Notes under the pieces: model-generated
Databases searched by the model: none
What the model saw: the letters and a program-made list of their open reading frames with translations, nothing else
What the model was told of the DNA's origin: nothing
Part shown: in pieces, positions 1-7,628 of the stretch
Numbering within the stretch: position 1 is the first letter of the stretch
Layout of the letters: every line of letters starts with the position of its first letter
Source of the DNA: a bacterium
GTDB taxonomy: Bacteria; Actinomycetota; Acidimicrobiia; UBA5794; ZC4RG35
Length of the DNA stretch: 11,254 bases
Assembly (NCBI GenBank): GCA_028819835.1
Contig: JAPPKR010000169.1
Location: 1 to 11,254 of the forward strand
Direction: 5' to 3'
Position numbers and translations under genes: made by a program

Positions 1-4
1 AGAC

Positions 5-46
5 TGGGCACTTTCGGTGATCGACTCTGGGCACTTTCGATGATCG
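5..46. repeat. Tandem terminal repeat resembling an IS21-family insertion sequence end
   Basis: Two 19-base copies of TGGGCACTTTCGGTGATCG lie at 5-23 and 28-46, with a period of 23 bases and a single mismatch (GGTG in the first, GATG in the second). Short tandem copies of this kind, reading inward as TGATCACCGAAAGTGCCCA, are typical of the multiple terminal repeats of IS21-family elements. Such elements end in TG...CA, and a CA occurs at 51-52, so the element would lie off the left edge of the window and end near base 52. No transposase sequence is visible here, so the family call rests on remembered repeat style only. Confidence 0.5.
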
Positions 47-55
47 CCGTCATTG

Positions 56-358
56 ATGAATTCCAACGCGACAACGGCCTCTGAACAAGGGTTCCCGAAA
101 CCCACGGACATAGCCGACCTGCAGGCGGCTATCGGACCGGGCATCCACGCTGGGGTTGGTTCCGGACGGCCAGAAGCCGTCCTACGGGAGCATGTCTAAC
201 CGGCCCTGAGCGGGGGATTCGGCACACCAACAGGAACCGTCGCCCCCACCCCGGAAAAGGACACCCTAGTCGACGCTATGGAATCGTTAGCCCGCGGCCG
301 AGGTTTGATGGCGGAGGATCTGCACGAAGACTTTCGGCCGCGGGAGCGACACCGCTGA
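56..358 (+). pseudogene. Possible degraded gene fragment outside the insertion sequence end
   Basis: One plus-strand reading frame starts with ATG at 56, runs for 47 codons to TAA at 197-199, and continues in the same frame without another stop to TGA at 356-358. Both halves look coding-like in composition: the first contains DLQAAIGPGIHAGVG, the second DTLVDAMESLARGRGLMAEDL. One reading is a gene fragment broken by an in-frame stop codon and abutting an insertion sequence. I do not recognise the family, and a spurious open stretch in high-G+C DNA is about equally likely. Nothing else convincing was seen in the stretch up to 413. Confidence 0.2.
291..344. repeat. Perfect 11-base inverted repeat, 32-base spacer
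   Basis: CCCGCGGCCGA at 291-301 is the exact reverse complement of TCGGCCGCGGG at 334-344. The pair lies about 70 bases beyond the stop codon of the large minus-strand ATPase gene. It could form a strong hairpin in the transcript, but no run of T follows on either strand, so it is not a standard intrinsic terminator. It may be a leftover of a mobile element or only a chance G+C-rich palindrome. Confidence 0.35.
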
Positions 359-413
359 ACGGTTCATCAGCCTCAACAGTCTATAGGGTGAGCTGCCCAC
401 ACCCATTCTGGAG

Positions 414-3400
414 TCACTTGAGATGGGCAGAGAGGTCGGTAAGACTAACACCGTCTCGCCACACAGCATTGTCTACACGTATTCGCGCCGTACCAGCTTC
501 GATTTCCAGTTGAATGTCGCTGTTGCTTGGCCTCGTAGCGATGTCGCGCAGATCGTTAAGCGCATCAAGTTCTGTACATAGTGGCTCTATGAGGGGACCG
601 ATATTCGGCACGAACCGCATGTTGGCTCGCACCTCCTCCCGATCTAGGCCCGCCCCATCCTGTCCAACGGAAACCACACAGAGCAGGAACCCATCCCCTC
701 TCTCGACGGCATTGTCGGCTTGTCTGGCTGTCATACGCACTCTTTGCTCTCGCGTGGCCTTAACTTCAACCAGCCAGGTGCGGTCGTTTAGTGCCAATTC
801 GATGCCAATCTCTTCATTTTCTTGTATCAGGTCATATTTGATCTCAAAGTCAGAGCCAATCCCTGTGCGCCTCACCGTGAATCCTTCATCTTGCAGTCCC
901 TCCTTTACTAAATCCTCTACAAGGCTTCCCAAACGTTGATTCTCACCTACGATCCGTCGCCGTTCTCTGCGTTCCGCAAGATGCTTGGTGAGATTTCTGT
1001 CCGTCTTCATGTCTTCCACAAAGTCGCGGACATGGGTTAAATCGCCACCAGTCGACACCAGAATATTTGTCATTGTGTCGTCAAGAGCAGATCGAGCATC
1101 GTCGTCCTGAACGACGAAATGCCTCATCAGATCAAAACGTGTTATCCGTATTGCCTTCAGCAGTTGGCTGGTGGTGGGATTGTGGCTTAGAGAATCGGGG
1201 GTCCAGCCACTATCCCTCAGGAGATTCGCGAGCGACTGCGCCGTCGCGCGGTCCCGTATGTCCTTACCCTGCGGAACCCAAAGATTCCTTACAATCGGAA
1301 CTAACCATGTCGCCTGATAGTATCTGTGTTTGCTTCGACATTCGCATTGAGCTGTTCCTATTTCTAAGCCTTCAGGATCGTGTGCGATCAACCATTCTGT
1401 TAGAAAGCGCCAGAAGAGACGAGCTCTCGTTTGACTGTCACGCACACGTGCCATTATCCCAACTCTGTCCTTAGTAAGAAGGACTATGTCAGTAACCGAT
1501 ATATTATCGACTGTCTTGTGTTCACCATCTGGCAATGGTTCGTCGGGAAGGAAGTGTTGAAGAGTTATGTCCTGCCGTACAATTACATCCGTTCTCACAT
1601 AATCTCTTTCTTTGAGCATTTGCCAGGGTTCACCTGTAGGCATTGCCGTGAAGAAATCGTTCGCCATGATGTGCTGCCACGGGAAGAGATCTGCGTACTC
1701 TTGAAGATCCTTCGCCCATGCTTTGATTGGCGCAAGAGGAAGTTCTGCCTCACCACTAGCCCTCTGACCTAGCCATAGCACCATGCGGGTGCCAGCACCG
1801 GGCCTAGTTGCAAAGGCAGGAAAGTCTGTGATGTAAGACCATTGCTGTTTAGCCACAAGCCAGGCCAAAAGTTGGGAACTAGCTTGAGCGAATTCACTTC
1901 CAAGATCGTCTACATCGCAAAGCTGCTGAAGTTTATCTACTATCTCCTGAACGACTTCTCTGTTGCTGCGTTCTCCTCTGCCTAGCTCATTAGCCAGGGA
2001 AGAAGGACGGGTATCGCGAAAGGAGCGTCGAATTCCCAGATGGAGGATGTCATCGCCGATCCGTTTAAGTTCTTCTGCTACATTGTTGTCACGATATAGG
2101 TTGAAAAGCGTGTCAAAATAGCCGGCCTGATCAGGAATAATACGACACTCCCGAATCAAGTTACCAAGGCCGTCACTCTTGAGGAATCCATATAGCTGGT
2201 CGAGCCATGCGACTGCATCGACTCTTTCGCCGAGGATACTCTGCAGGCTTTCAAGGGTGCCACCTTCGGTATTGGAGGTTGCAGTCCCATTGTCGAGATG
2301 GGCCACCAGTTTGTTACCGTCCCAGCCTTCATCGAATGACGTCACCTCGCATCCCATCACGATCGCCCAACTCCTAAGCGTCCGGCACCAGCCAGCAGCC
2401 TCTTGGCGTTTTGGCAACTTTTCGCCGAAGGATTTCAGATGACTCAATAGATCCCAAAGTTCTTTTACACCTTCTGCTTCTCTTGAGAGCGGTATAATGG
2501 CATCGTCAGGCGATTGAAGGTCATGCCCATTGACGACTGCCGGAGCGTTTCTAATTAGAGACACAAGATGTCGGAGTCTGGTTTGTAGCCAGGCACTGTT
2601 CAGCCACGTTTGTTCAGTGATTGGCGGGATCTCTGCCAGCCTATAGGTGTTCAGTCCCCCGGCGTGTGCCACAAAGTCGAGTAGCTTGATATGTAGCGTG
2701 CACGCCTCTTCGACAACAGACTGGTTGGTTTGGTTTGCCGAATCATCGCTTTGTCCAAGGTAAACACCATCACGGTTCTCTGTGGGGGTGAACACCAAGC
2801 TGTTAATGACAGCTGGAAAACTGAAAGTTTCGGTCCCTACCAAAGGGAAACCCAAAAAGAGTCTTGGAACGTTCTCAATGGGCAAGCACATTAAGCCATG
2901 ATCTGTTGGTTCGACGGGAAAAGCCACTGATGTTTGTATGTTGTCTGCAATAAGAAACGTGCGCTCAAAAAGAGATCCGTTTTCGTTTATTCCCACCGTG
3001 ATGCGCTGTAGCCCTTTATTAAGGGAAATGCGGTCAATCACCTCGTAGCTCGTGGTTCCATCTGGAGACTCAATGATGATGCGCCGAAACTGACGATTAA
3101 AGACGACTACGAATGGAGCGCACCTTTTTAGAATGTCAATCCCCTCTTTGACGGCTCCTGCCGAGTCCTCATCTATAGGGTATCGGTATCTGGTCGTAAA
3201 ACTGTCTCTGCCAACATCTATAATCTGCCTGTCTGCACCGACATCTGTAGTCACATCAAAATCTCCCCAGGCTCGATCCATGGAATCACTGAGCGCTTTG
3301 GTGGAGCCAACCTCACGCTTCAAGCGAAAGTTAAAGGGGCTTCCGTCGTTGAGTTGTCCAGAGACATCTATCTGTGGTGATAATAGATGTGTCGTCAGAA

Positions 3401-3716
3401 AGCCGCTGCCATATTGTCCGATTTTATTCTCGTCCTCCAGTTTTGTGGAACCATGGTAGATAAGGTGAGCCACCTCGTCTGGGGTGAATCCGAGACCATT
3501 ATGCTGAAAGACAAGTTCTCTACTATTAACGTGAACTTTGGCGACCAGGTGTGTATCCTTATCTGATGAAGTATCACGTGCATTCTGCAGCAGTTCCCAA
3601 ATCCATCGCTTTTGCATACGGGCGCGATTCGATTCGAAGTCTCTAAGGTGATTAAGTATTCCCTGTGCAGTGTTTTCCGTTAGTACGCGATCCTTAATCT
3701 TGTCTTTGTTGTCCAC
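414..3716 (-). CDS. Sacsin/HSP90-like ATPase with C-terminal DUF3883-like nuclease domain; putative defence protein
   Basis: Encodes about 1100 residues. Near the N-terminus is a Bergerat (GHKL) ATP-binding fold of sacsin type: WELLQNARD (residues 40-48, with the Glu and the Mg-binding Asn), HNGLGF (72-77) in place of the usual DxGxG, and IGQYGSGF (99-106). The central 700 or so residues are unrecognised. Near the C-terminus a PD-(D/E)xK-type core is visible: GSDFEI (Asp956), VEVKAT (Glu984, Lys986) and a following Gln999, as in DUF3883 and related restriction-like nucleases. Proteins combining these domains occur widely in defence islands, so a cytoplasmic anti-phage or DNA-restricting role is inferred, not shown. 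I chose a GTG start because GGAG sits five bases upstream; the frame is open up to 3851, but that extra 45-residue segment is a low-complexity Arg/Ser/Gly/Pro stretch. Base composition is far lower than next door: two hand-counted 60-base rows (2941, 3601) have 26 G+C each, against 43 in row 9181. No partner gene is visible; no frameshift. Confidence 0.8.
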   Translation of the reverse strand: MDNKDKIKDRVLTENTAQGILNHLRDFESNRARMQKRWIWELLQNARDTSSDKDTHLVAKVHVNSRELVFQHNGLGFTPDEVAHLIYHGSTKLEDENKIGQYGSGFLTTHLLSPQIDVSGQLNDGSPFNFRLKREVGSTKALSDSMDRAWGDFDVTTDVGADRQIIDVGRDSFTTRYRYPIDEDSAGAVKEGIDILKRCAPFVVVFNRQFRRIIIESPDGTTSYEVIDRISLNKGLQRITVGINENGSLFERTFLIADNIQTSVAFPVEPTDHGLMCLPIENVPRLFLGFPLVGTETFSFPAVINSLVFTPTENRDGVYLGQSDDSANQTNQSVVEEACTLHIKLLDFVAHAGGLNTYRLAEIPPITEQTWLNSAWLQTRLRHLVSLIRNAPAVVNGHDLQSPDDAIIPLSREAEGVKELWDLLSHLKSFGEKLPKRQEAAGWCRTLRSWAIVMGCEVTSFDEGWDGNKLVAHLDNGTATSNTEGGTLESLQSILGERVDAVAWLDQLYGFLKSDGLGNLIRECRIIPDQAGYFDTLFNLYRDNNVAEELKRIGDDILHLGIRRSFRDTRPSSLANELGRGERSNREVVQEIVDKLQQLCDVDDLGSEFAQASSQLLAWLVAKQQWSYITDFPAFATRPGAGTRMVLWLGQRASGEAELPLAPIKAWAKDLQEYADLFPWQHIMANDFFTAMPTGEPWQMLKERDYVRTDVIVRQDITLQHFLPDEPLPDGEHKTVDNISVTDIVLLTKDRVGIMARVRDSQTRARLFWRFLTEWLIAHDPEGLEIGTAQCECRSKHRYYQATWLVPIVRNLWVPQGKDIRDRATAQSLANLLRDSGWTPDSLSHNPTTSQLLKAIRITRFDLMRHFVVQDDDARSALDDTMTNILVSTGGDLTHVRDFVEDMKTDRNLTKHLAERRERRRIVGENQRLGSLVEDLVKEGLQDEGFTVRRTGIGSDFEIKYDLIQENEEIGIELALNDRTWLVEVKATREQRVRMTARQADNAVERGDGFLLCVVSVGQDGAGLDREEVRANMRFVPNIGPLIEPLCTELDALNDLRDIATRPSNSDIQLEIEAGTARIRVDNAVWRDGVSLTDLSAHLK

Positions 3717-3721
3717 TGTTA

Positions 3722-3725
3722 CTCC
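3722..3725 (-). promoter_or_regulatory. Ribosome binding site that sets the GTG start of the ATPase-nuclease gene
   Basis: On the minus strand the sequence reads GGAGTAACAGTG, placing GGAG five bases before GTG (3716-3714). The same bases contain a TAA that closes a different short reading frame. No such signal precedes the farther upstream ATG at 3851. No convincing -10/-35 promoter was seen between here and 3943. Confidence 0.55.
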
Positions 3726-3733
3726 ATTTCTGA

Positions 3734-3943
3734 CGGGGTGACTTCCTCCGCCAGTTCGATCATCGACGGGACGGCGCGACGTGGGCCGCGTTCCCTGACG
3801 CCTGCTTTGCGATCCCCGATGTGGCCGTGTACGGGAGTTTCCGCTGGTCATGAATGCCTGGGCAGACTGGAACGCAGCGGCCGATCCCGGATTCCGCTTC
3901 GCAAAGGTTACTTTCCAGGTTGGAGATCAGCGAGCCAGTCGGT
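3734..3943 (+). other. Junction region with orphan coding-like fragments on the plus strand
   Basis: This stretch separates the low-G+C ATPase gene from the high-G+C operon. On the plus strand, opposite to all intact genes, an open frame from 3734 reads through GATWAAFPDACFAIPDVAVY to a TGA at 3851-3853. A second frame starts with ATG at 3850, overlapping that stop as ATGA, and reads MNAWADWNAAADPGFRFAKV until it runs into the amidohydrolase gene. Both look protein-like, with mainly G or C in third positions in the first, but I recognise neither. A minus-strand frame also stays open here (containing GHIGDRKAGVRERG and ending SEMEstop at 3719). A weak imperfect hairpin lies at 3876-3898 without a T run, so no terminator is called. 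Confidence 0.3.
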
Positions 3944-5527
3944 TTATGTCCCCCTCCTCAGCGCGTGCCCAGGGGTGTCGTTAGTACGGCGATGGTTGTC
4001 GATCACCAGCGTCCCGTTGACGATTACATGCGGGATGCCGGTGGGGAACTGGTATGGGTCCTGCATAGTGGCGGTGCTTCCCACGGTTTTGGGGTCAAAG
4101 ACCACGAGGTCGGCTTTGGCGCCGTCTCGGATTACGCCGCGGTCTGAGATGCCTAGCAGGCCGGCAGGGTAGGAGGTCATCTTGCGGATGGCTTCTTCTA
4201 GCGTCATCAGGCCTTCGTCTCTCACGAGGCTGCCGAGCATCTTGGGGAATGTGCCATAGGTTCGCGGGCTTGGTGCGGAGCCCACCAGGAGGGCATCGCT
4301 GCCGACTGCGCACAGGTCGTGGCTAAGCACGTGGCGCACTGTTTTCATGTTGTTGGAGTCGTGGCCGACATACGACAGGCCCAAGTTCTCCGCCAGGAGC
4401 AGGTCACAGAGCGCATCCAGCGGGTCGAGACCCATGGCGGCGGCGATCTGGTCCAGGGGGACACCCTCGAAATGCTGGTAGTCGGGGTGTTCGAATCCGC
4501 TGAGATGCCAATCGCCGGGGTATCGCCAACGGCTCTGGCGGGGGTCCGTCTCTTCTCGCATCAAGGCTCGGGATTTCGGGCTGGCGAGATGTTCAAGCAC
4601 GCGGTCCGGTCCGCCTTCCTCAATCCAATCGGAGACGGCCACGATCGCCCGGGTGCCTCCCTGGTTGTAAGGGTAGGCGTCGAAGGACACTTGGAGACCC
4701 TCATCGCGGGCTTTCTCGACCAGGTCGAGGAGATCGTTGAACTCACCGTCTTTCTTGGAGAGCGAGGCGTAGTGGGAGATGTGCAATGGGGCGCCGGTGC
4801 GGCGGGTGATCTCGATCACCTCACGGAAGGGATCGGTGAAGGTGGCGCCCGCTCCATAGCGCACGTGGGAGACGTGCATGGCGCCGTTGCGGGCGGCCAC
4901 CTCGGCAAGCTTGGTGAGTTCGTCGATGTCGGCGAAGCTCCCGGGCGGGTAGGTCAGTCCCGTCGAGAAACCGAAGGCGCCCTGGTCGAGGCCCTCCTGC
5001 AGCAGGTGTCTCTGTGCCGCCACATCATCGTCGGTGAGTTCGACGTCCGACCAGCCGACGGCAGCCACCCGCAGTGGCGTATTGCCGATGACATAGGCGA
5101 TATTCACGGGTACCGACCTGTCGTAGAGATCTAGGTACTCGGCCACTGTGTTCCACGTCAGTCCCGGCGGGCGGCGTCCGTCGAGGCCGGCGTTCATGAC
5201 GCTCCAGCCGTCGAGGTCGTCGGAGGACGGGAAGGGTGCGTAGGAGTTGCCGTCGACTCCGATCAACTCGGTGGTGACGCCCTGCCGCACCTTCGGCTCA
5301 TGGGCTGGGTCGGCCAGGATCGCCATCGTCGAGTGAGCGTGCATATCGATGAAACCCGGGCATACGGCCAGCCCGCGGGCGTCGATCACGCGACCGGCTT
5401 CCAGATGGTGCGTGTCGCCGCGGAAAAGGACGAGGGTGTCTCCATCGACGCCGACGTCCGCTTTGATCCACGACGATCCGGTCCCGTCGTACACGCGGCC
5501 GCCGCGGATCAGCAGGTCGAGACTCAT
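3944..5527 (-). CDS. D-aminoacylase-type amidohydrolase (N-acyl-D-amino acid deacylase family)
   Basis: A 527-residue metal-dependent amidohydrolase, of normal length for the D-aminoacylase family, which removes acyl groups from N-acyl-D-amino acids in the cytoplasm. Visible features are HxH at His63/His65 (PGFIDMHAHS), GVTTELIG before the metal loop, HVRYGAG with His221, HISHY with His252, SFDAYPYN, and the catalytic Asp411 in VGSDA. Two departures stand out: the zinc-binding Cys of the usual GNCG loop is replaced (GVDG, Asp92), and the usual HPRxYG motif reads SPRTYGTFPKML. The specificity may therefore differ from classical D-aminoacylases; a related N-acyl, N-carbamoyl or cyclic amide hydrolase is possible. 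The ATG overlaps the stop of the preceding hydantoinase gene as ATGA, and this is the last gene of the operon seen here. Confidence 0.85.
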   Translation of the reverse strand: MSLDLLIRGGRVYDGTGSSWIKADVGVDGDTLVLFRGDTHHLEAGRVIDARGLAVCPGFIDMHAHSTMAILADPAHEPKVRQGVTTELIGVDGNSYAPFPSSDDLDGWSVMNAGLDGRRPPGLTWNTVAEYLDLYDRSVPVNIAYVIGNTPLRVAAVGWSDVELTDDDVAAQRHLLQEGLDQGAFGFSTGLTYPPGSFADIDELTKLAEVAARNGAMHVSHVRYGAGATFTDPFREVIEITRRTGAPLHISHYASLSKKDGEFNDLLDLVEKARDEGLQVSFDAYPYNQGGTRAIVAVSDWIEEGGPDRVLEHLASPKSRALMREETDPRQSRWRYPGDWHLSGFEHPDYQHFEGVPLDQIAAAMGLDPLDALCDLLLAENLGLSYVGHDSNNMKTVRHVLSHDLCAVGSDALLVGSAPSPRTYGTFPKMLGSLVRDEGLMTLEEAIRKMTSYPAGLLGISDRGVIRDGAKADLVVFDPKTVGSTATMQDPYQFPTGIPHVIVNGTLVIDNHRRTNDTPGHALRRGT

Positions 5528-6885
5528 GCCTGTCCGGACCTTGCCAGGTACCGCCCGTTCTCGGGTCCCACTAACTCACCGTCCGAGAGGACAGCCGACC
5601 CGCCGCGTACCACGAGACTCGGCATGCCATTGGTGGAGATTGACTCGTACAACGAGTAACCGGCGGCCGGTTCGAGGTTGTGGTGGGTTAGCCGGGTGTC
5701 GGGCTGCTCCTCGGGAATGACCACCAGGTCCGCATCCGAGCCTTCGGCCAGGATGCCTTTCTGCGGGTAGATCCCGTAGATCTGCGCCGCTCTGGTGGAG
5801 GTGACTTCTGCAAGGCGCTCGATGGTCAGGTGTCCTTTCTTGAACCCCTCGCTGAAGGCGAGAGGCAGCATGACCCCGGTGCCGGCGATGCCGCCGAAGG
5901 TGGCGTCCAGGATGTTGTCGGCTGCCAACTTCACCCCGAGGGTCTTGGGCGAGTGGTCCGAGGAGAGGTGATCGATCCGGCCTTCGGCCAGCGCGTCCCA
6001 CAGGGGAGCGAGGTGCCCGGAATCTCGCAGGGGCGGGCCGACCTTGCCCAGCGGTCCCCGTTCGAGAACCTCGTCGTTGGTGAGCAGCAGGTAGTGGATC
6101 TGCGTCTCGGCAGTCACCGATGCTCCGGAGTTCTTCAGAGTCCCCAGCATGGCCGCTCCCGGCGCAGAGGTGCAGTGGACGAAGTGGAGACGACTCCCGG
6201 TCAGTGCGGCGAACACGGCGGTGCGGTTCATGCCTTCGGGTTCCAGTTCCACCGGCTGGCTGCGCAGGTAGCTGGCATTGGTGACTCCCCGCTTCCGTTC
6301 AACTGCGTCGAGGTAGTCGATGGCGCCGCCATTCTCGGCGTGGACCAGGGTGACGCCGCCCACCGCCGCCGCCCGCTCCATGAGGAGGCAGATCGAGGCG
6401 TCGTCCAGCATCTGCCCCCGCTGGGCGTAGGCGACCATCGTCTTGAAGGAGGTGACTCCGACCTGGGCGCTTCGAGCCACGGTCCCTTCGATGTCATCAC
6501 CGGGCAGAAAGAGGGCGTTGATGAAGTAGTCGGCGGCGACGCCGTCACGCTCCCGCTCGATCTCCGCCTCGACGGATTCGGCGACCGTGGTCACCGGGGT
6601 TCGCTGCGCGTAAACCCCGATGGTGGTCACGCCGCCCCGAAGGGCCGCACGCGCCGCCTGGTGCAGGTCGTGCAGGAGCGGTTCGGTGATGGAGTGTCCG
6701 CCCAAGGAGATGTGGATGTGGGGATCCACGGCTCCCGGTAGCACCCAGGCGCCGTTGACGTCAGCGACTGTCTTGCCATCTAAGCCCGTTCCGATTCCCT
6801 TGATGACACCGTCCCGGTACGAGATGTCGCCCTCTTGGACGCCGTCTGCGGTGACCAGACGTCCGTTGCGTAAAACTGCGGTCAT
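5524..6885 (-). CDS. Hydantoinase/dihydropyrimidinase-type cyclic amidohydrolase (second copy)
   Basis: A 453-residue enzyme of the dihydropyrimidinase/hydantoinase/allantoinase group, which hydrolyse cyclic amides or ureides to ring-opened N-carbamoyl products. The complete binuclear metal site is visible: His56 and His58 in DPHIHI, carboxylated Lys148 in TSFKTMVAYAQRG, His182 in HAENG, His237 in FVHCTS, and catalytic Asp310 in SSDHSP. The C-terminal GSDADLVVI strand typical of the family is present. I chose ATG at 6885 because GGGAG lies four bases upstream (6890-6894) and because it overlaps the crotonase stop as ATGA; the upstream extension of the frame is only antisense-like sequence within the crotonase gene. 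It overlaps the D-aminoacylase gene at its 3' end, suggesting consecutive ring opening and deacylation or decarbamoylation. The exact substrate is unknown. Confidence 0.88.
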   Translation of the reverse strand: MTAVLRNGRLVTADGVQEGDISYRDGVIKGIGTGLDGKTVADVNGAWVLPGAVDPHIHISLGGHSITEPLLHDLHQAARAALRGGVTTIGVYAQRTPVTTVAESVEAEIERERDGVAADYFINALFLPGDDIEGTVARSAQVGVTSFKTMVAYAQRGQMLDDASICLLMERAAAVGGVTLVHAENGGAIDYLDAVERKRGVTNASYLRSQPVELEPEGMNRTAVFAALTGSRLHFVHCTSAPGAAMLGTLKNSGASVTAETQIHYLLLTNDEVLERGPLGKVGPPLRDSGHLAPLWDALAEGRIDHLSSDHSPKTLGVKLAADNILDATFGGIAGTGVMLPLAFSEGFKKGHLTIERLAEVTSTRAAQIYGIYPQKGILAEGSDADLVVIPEEQPDTRLTHHNLEPAAGYSLYESISTNGMPSLVVRGGSAVLSDGELVGPENGRYLARSGQA

Positions 6886-7628
6886 GCGTCTCCCAACCGG
6901 GCGGCGATCCGTTGCTGGGTGGCCGCCGAGGTGATCGCCTCCAGGGTGGAACCCCAGGATTCTTCGTCCCACGCCACACCTCCGAGCGAGTTCAGGTGGG
7001 CCTTCATCGCCGCCAAGGCCGGGGCGTCAAGCGCGGCGATCTCTGCGGCAAGGTTCATCGCCGCAGCGTCAAGTTCGTCGGGAGCGTGGACCGAGCGGAC
7101 AAAGCCGAGGTGTTGGGCTTCCACAGCAGTCAGCCGGCGGCCGGTCAACAGCATGTCGCGAGCCATCGAATCCCCCACCCCTCTGACCAGCCGGGCGATG
7201 TCGCTTCGAGTGATGACGATCCCCAGGATGGCGGCCGGGATCGAGAACCAGGCCCGGTCGGAGGCGATCCGGATGTCGCAGGCGGCGGCGACCTCGGTCC
7301 CCGCCCCCACCGCGGCGCCGCTCACCACGGCGATCACCGGTTTGGGGCAGGCCTCGATCGACGCCATCACCCCTTCCACGCCTTGCAGTGACTCTTGCAC
7401 CGAGGCCGTGTCTGCGCCGCCGAACTGTTCGATGTCGGCCCCGGCGCTGAACACGCGGTCGCCGGTCGAGGTCACCAGTACCACCCGTACCGAGTCGTCG
7501 CGGGCGCACTCGTCCATGAGTTCCGTCATCTCGCTCCACATGGAAACCGACCAGGCGTGCTTGCGTTCCGGGCGGTCGATGGTCACCCGGGCCACACCGT
7601 CACGGCGGGTGAGGCTCAGTTCGGGCAT
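6882..7628 (-). CDS. Crotonase (enoyl-CoA hydratase/isomerase) family protein with altered active site
   Basis: A 248-residue crotonase-fold protein, of typical length. It binds acyl-CoA thioesters; the oxyanion hole is supplied by FSAGADIEQF (60-69) and by SGAAVGAGTEVAAACDIRIA (103-122). Aligned by eye with rat mitochondrial enoyl-CoA hydratase, the first catalytic Glu (Glu144) is Ala132 and the second (Glu164) is Asp158. It is therefore probably not a simple hydratase; isomerase, hydrolase, decarboxylase or ring-cleaving chemistry is possible. The start ATG overlaps the stop of the dehydrogenase gene by one base (TGATG), and the stop overlaps the next gene as ATGA. The substrate is presumably a CoA ester made by the ligase at the head of the operon (inference). 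Confidence 0.85.
   Translation of the reverse strand: MPELSLTRRDGVARVTIDRPERKHAWSVSMWSEMTELMDECARDDSVRVVLVTSTGDRVFSAGADIEQFGGADTASVQESLQGVEGVMASIEACPKPVIAVVSGAAVGAGTEVAAACDIRIASDRAWFSIPAAILGIVITRSDIARLVRGVGDSMARDMLLTGRRLTAVEAQHLGFVRSVHAPDELDAAAMNLAAEIAALDAPALAAMKAHLNSLGGVAWDEESWGSTLEAITSAATQQRIAARLGDA

Noticed and set aside
386..410. GGGTG...CACCC hairpin just beyond the ATPase gene stop, as a terminator
   Set aside because: The stem is only five base pairs and is not followed by a T run on the minus strand.
514..2442. Several plus-strand open frames opposite the ATPase-nuclease gene (for example 514-939, 1067-1474, 1431-1772)
   Set aside because: They have no motifs and are explained as shadows of the intact 1100-codon minus-strand gene.
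3717..3851. N-terminal extension of the ATPase-nuclease protein to ATG 3851
   Set aside because: The added 45 residues are a low-complexity basic stretch in high-G+C flanking DNA, with no ribosome binding site; GTG 3716 has GGAG five bases upstream.
4319..5134. Plus-strand open frame of 271 codons
   Set aside because: It is antisense to the D-aminoacylase-type gene and has no domain signature.
5830..6741. Long plus-strand open frame of 303 codons
   Set aside because: It is antisense to the second hydantoinase, without recognisable motifs.
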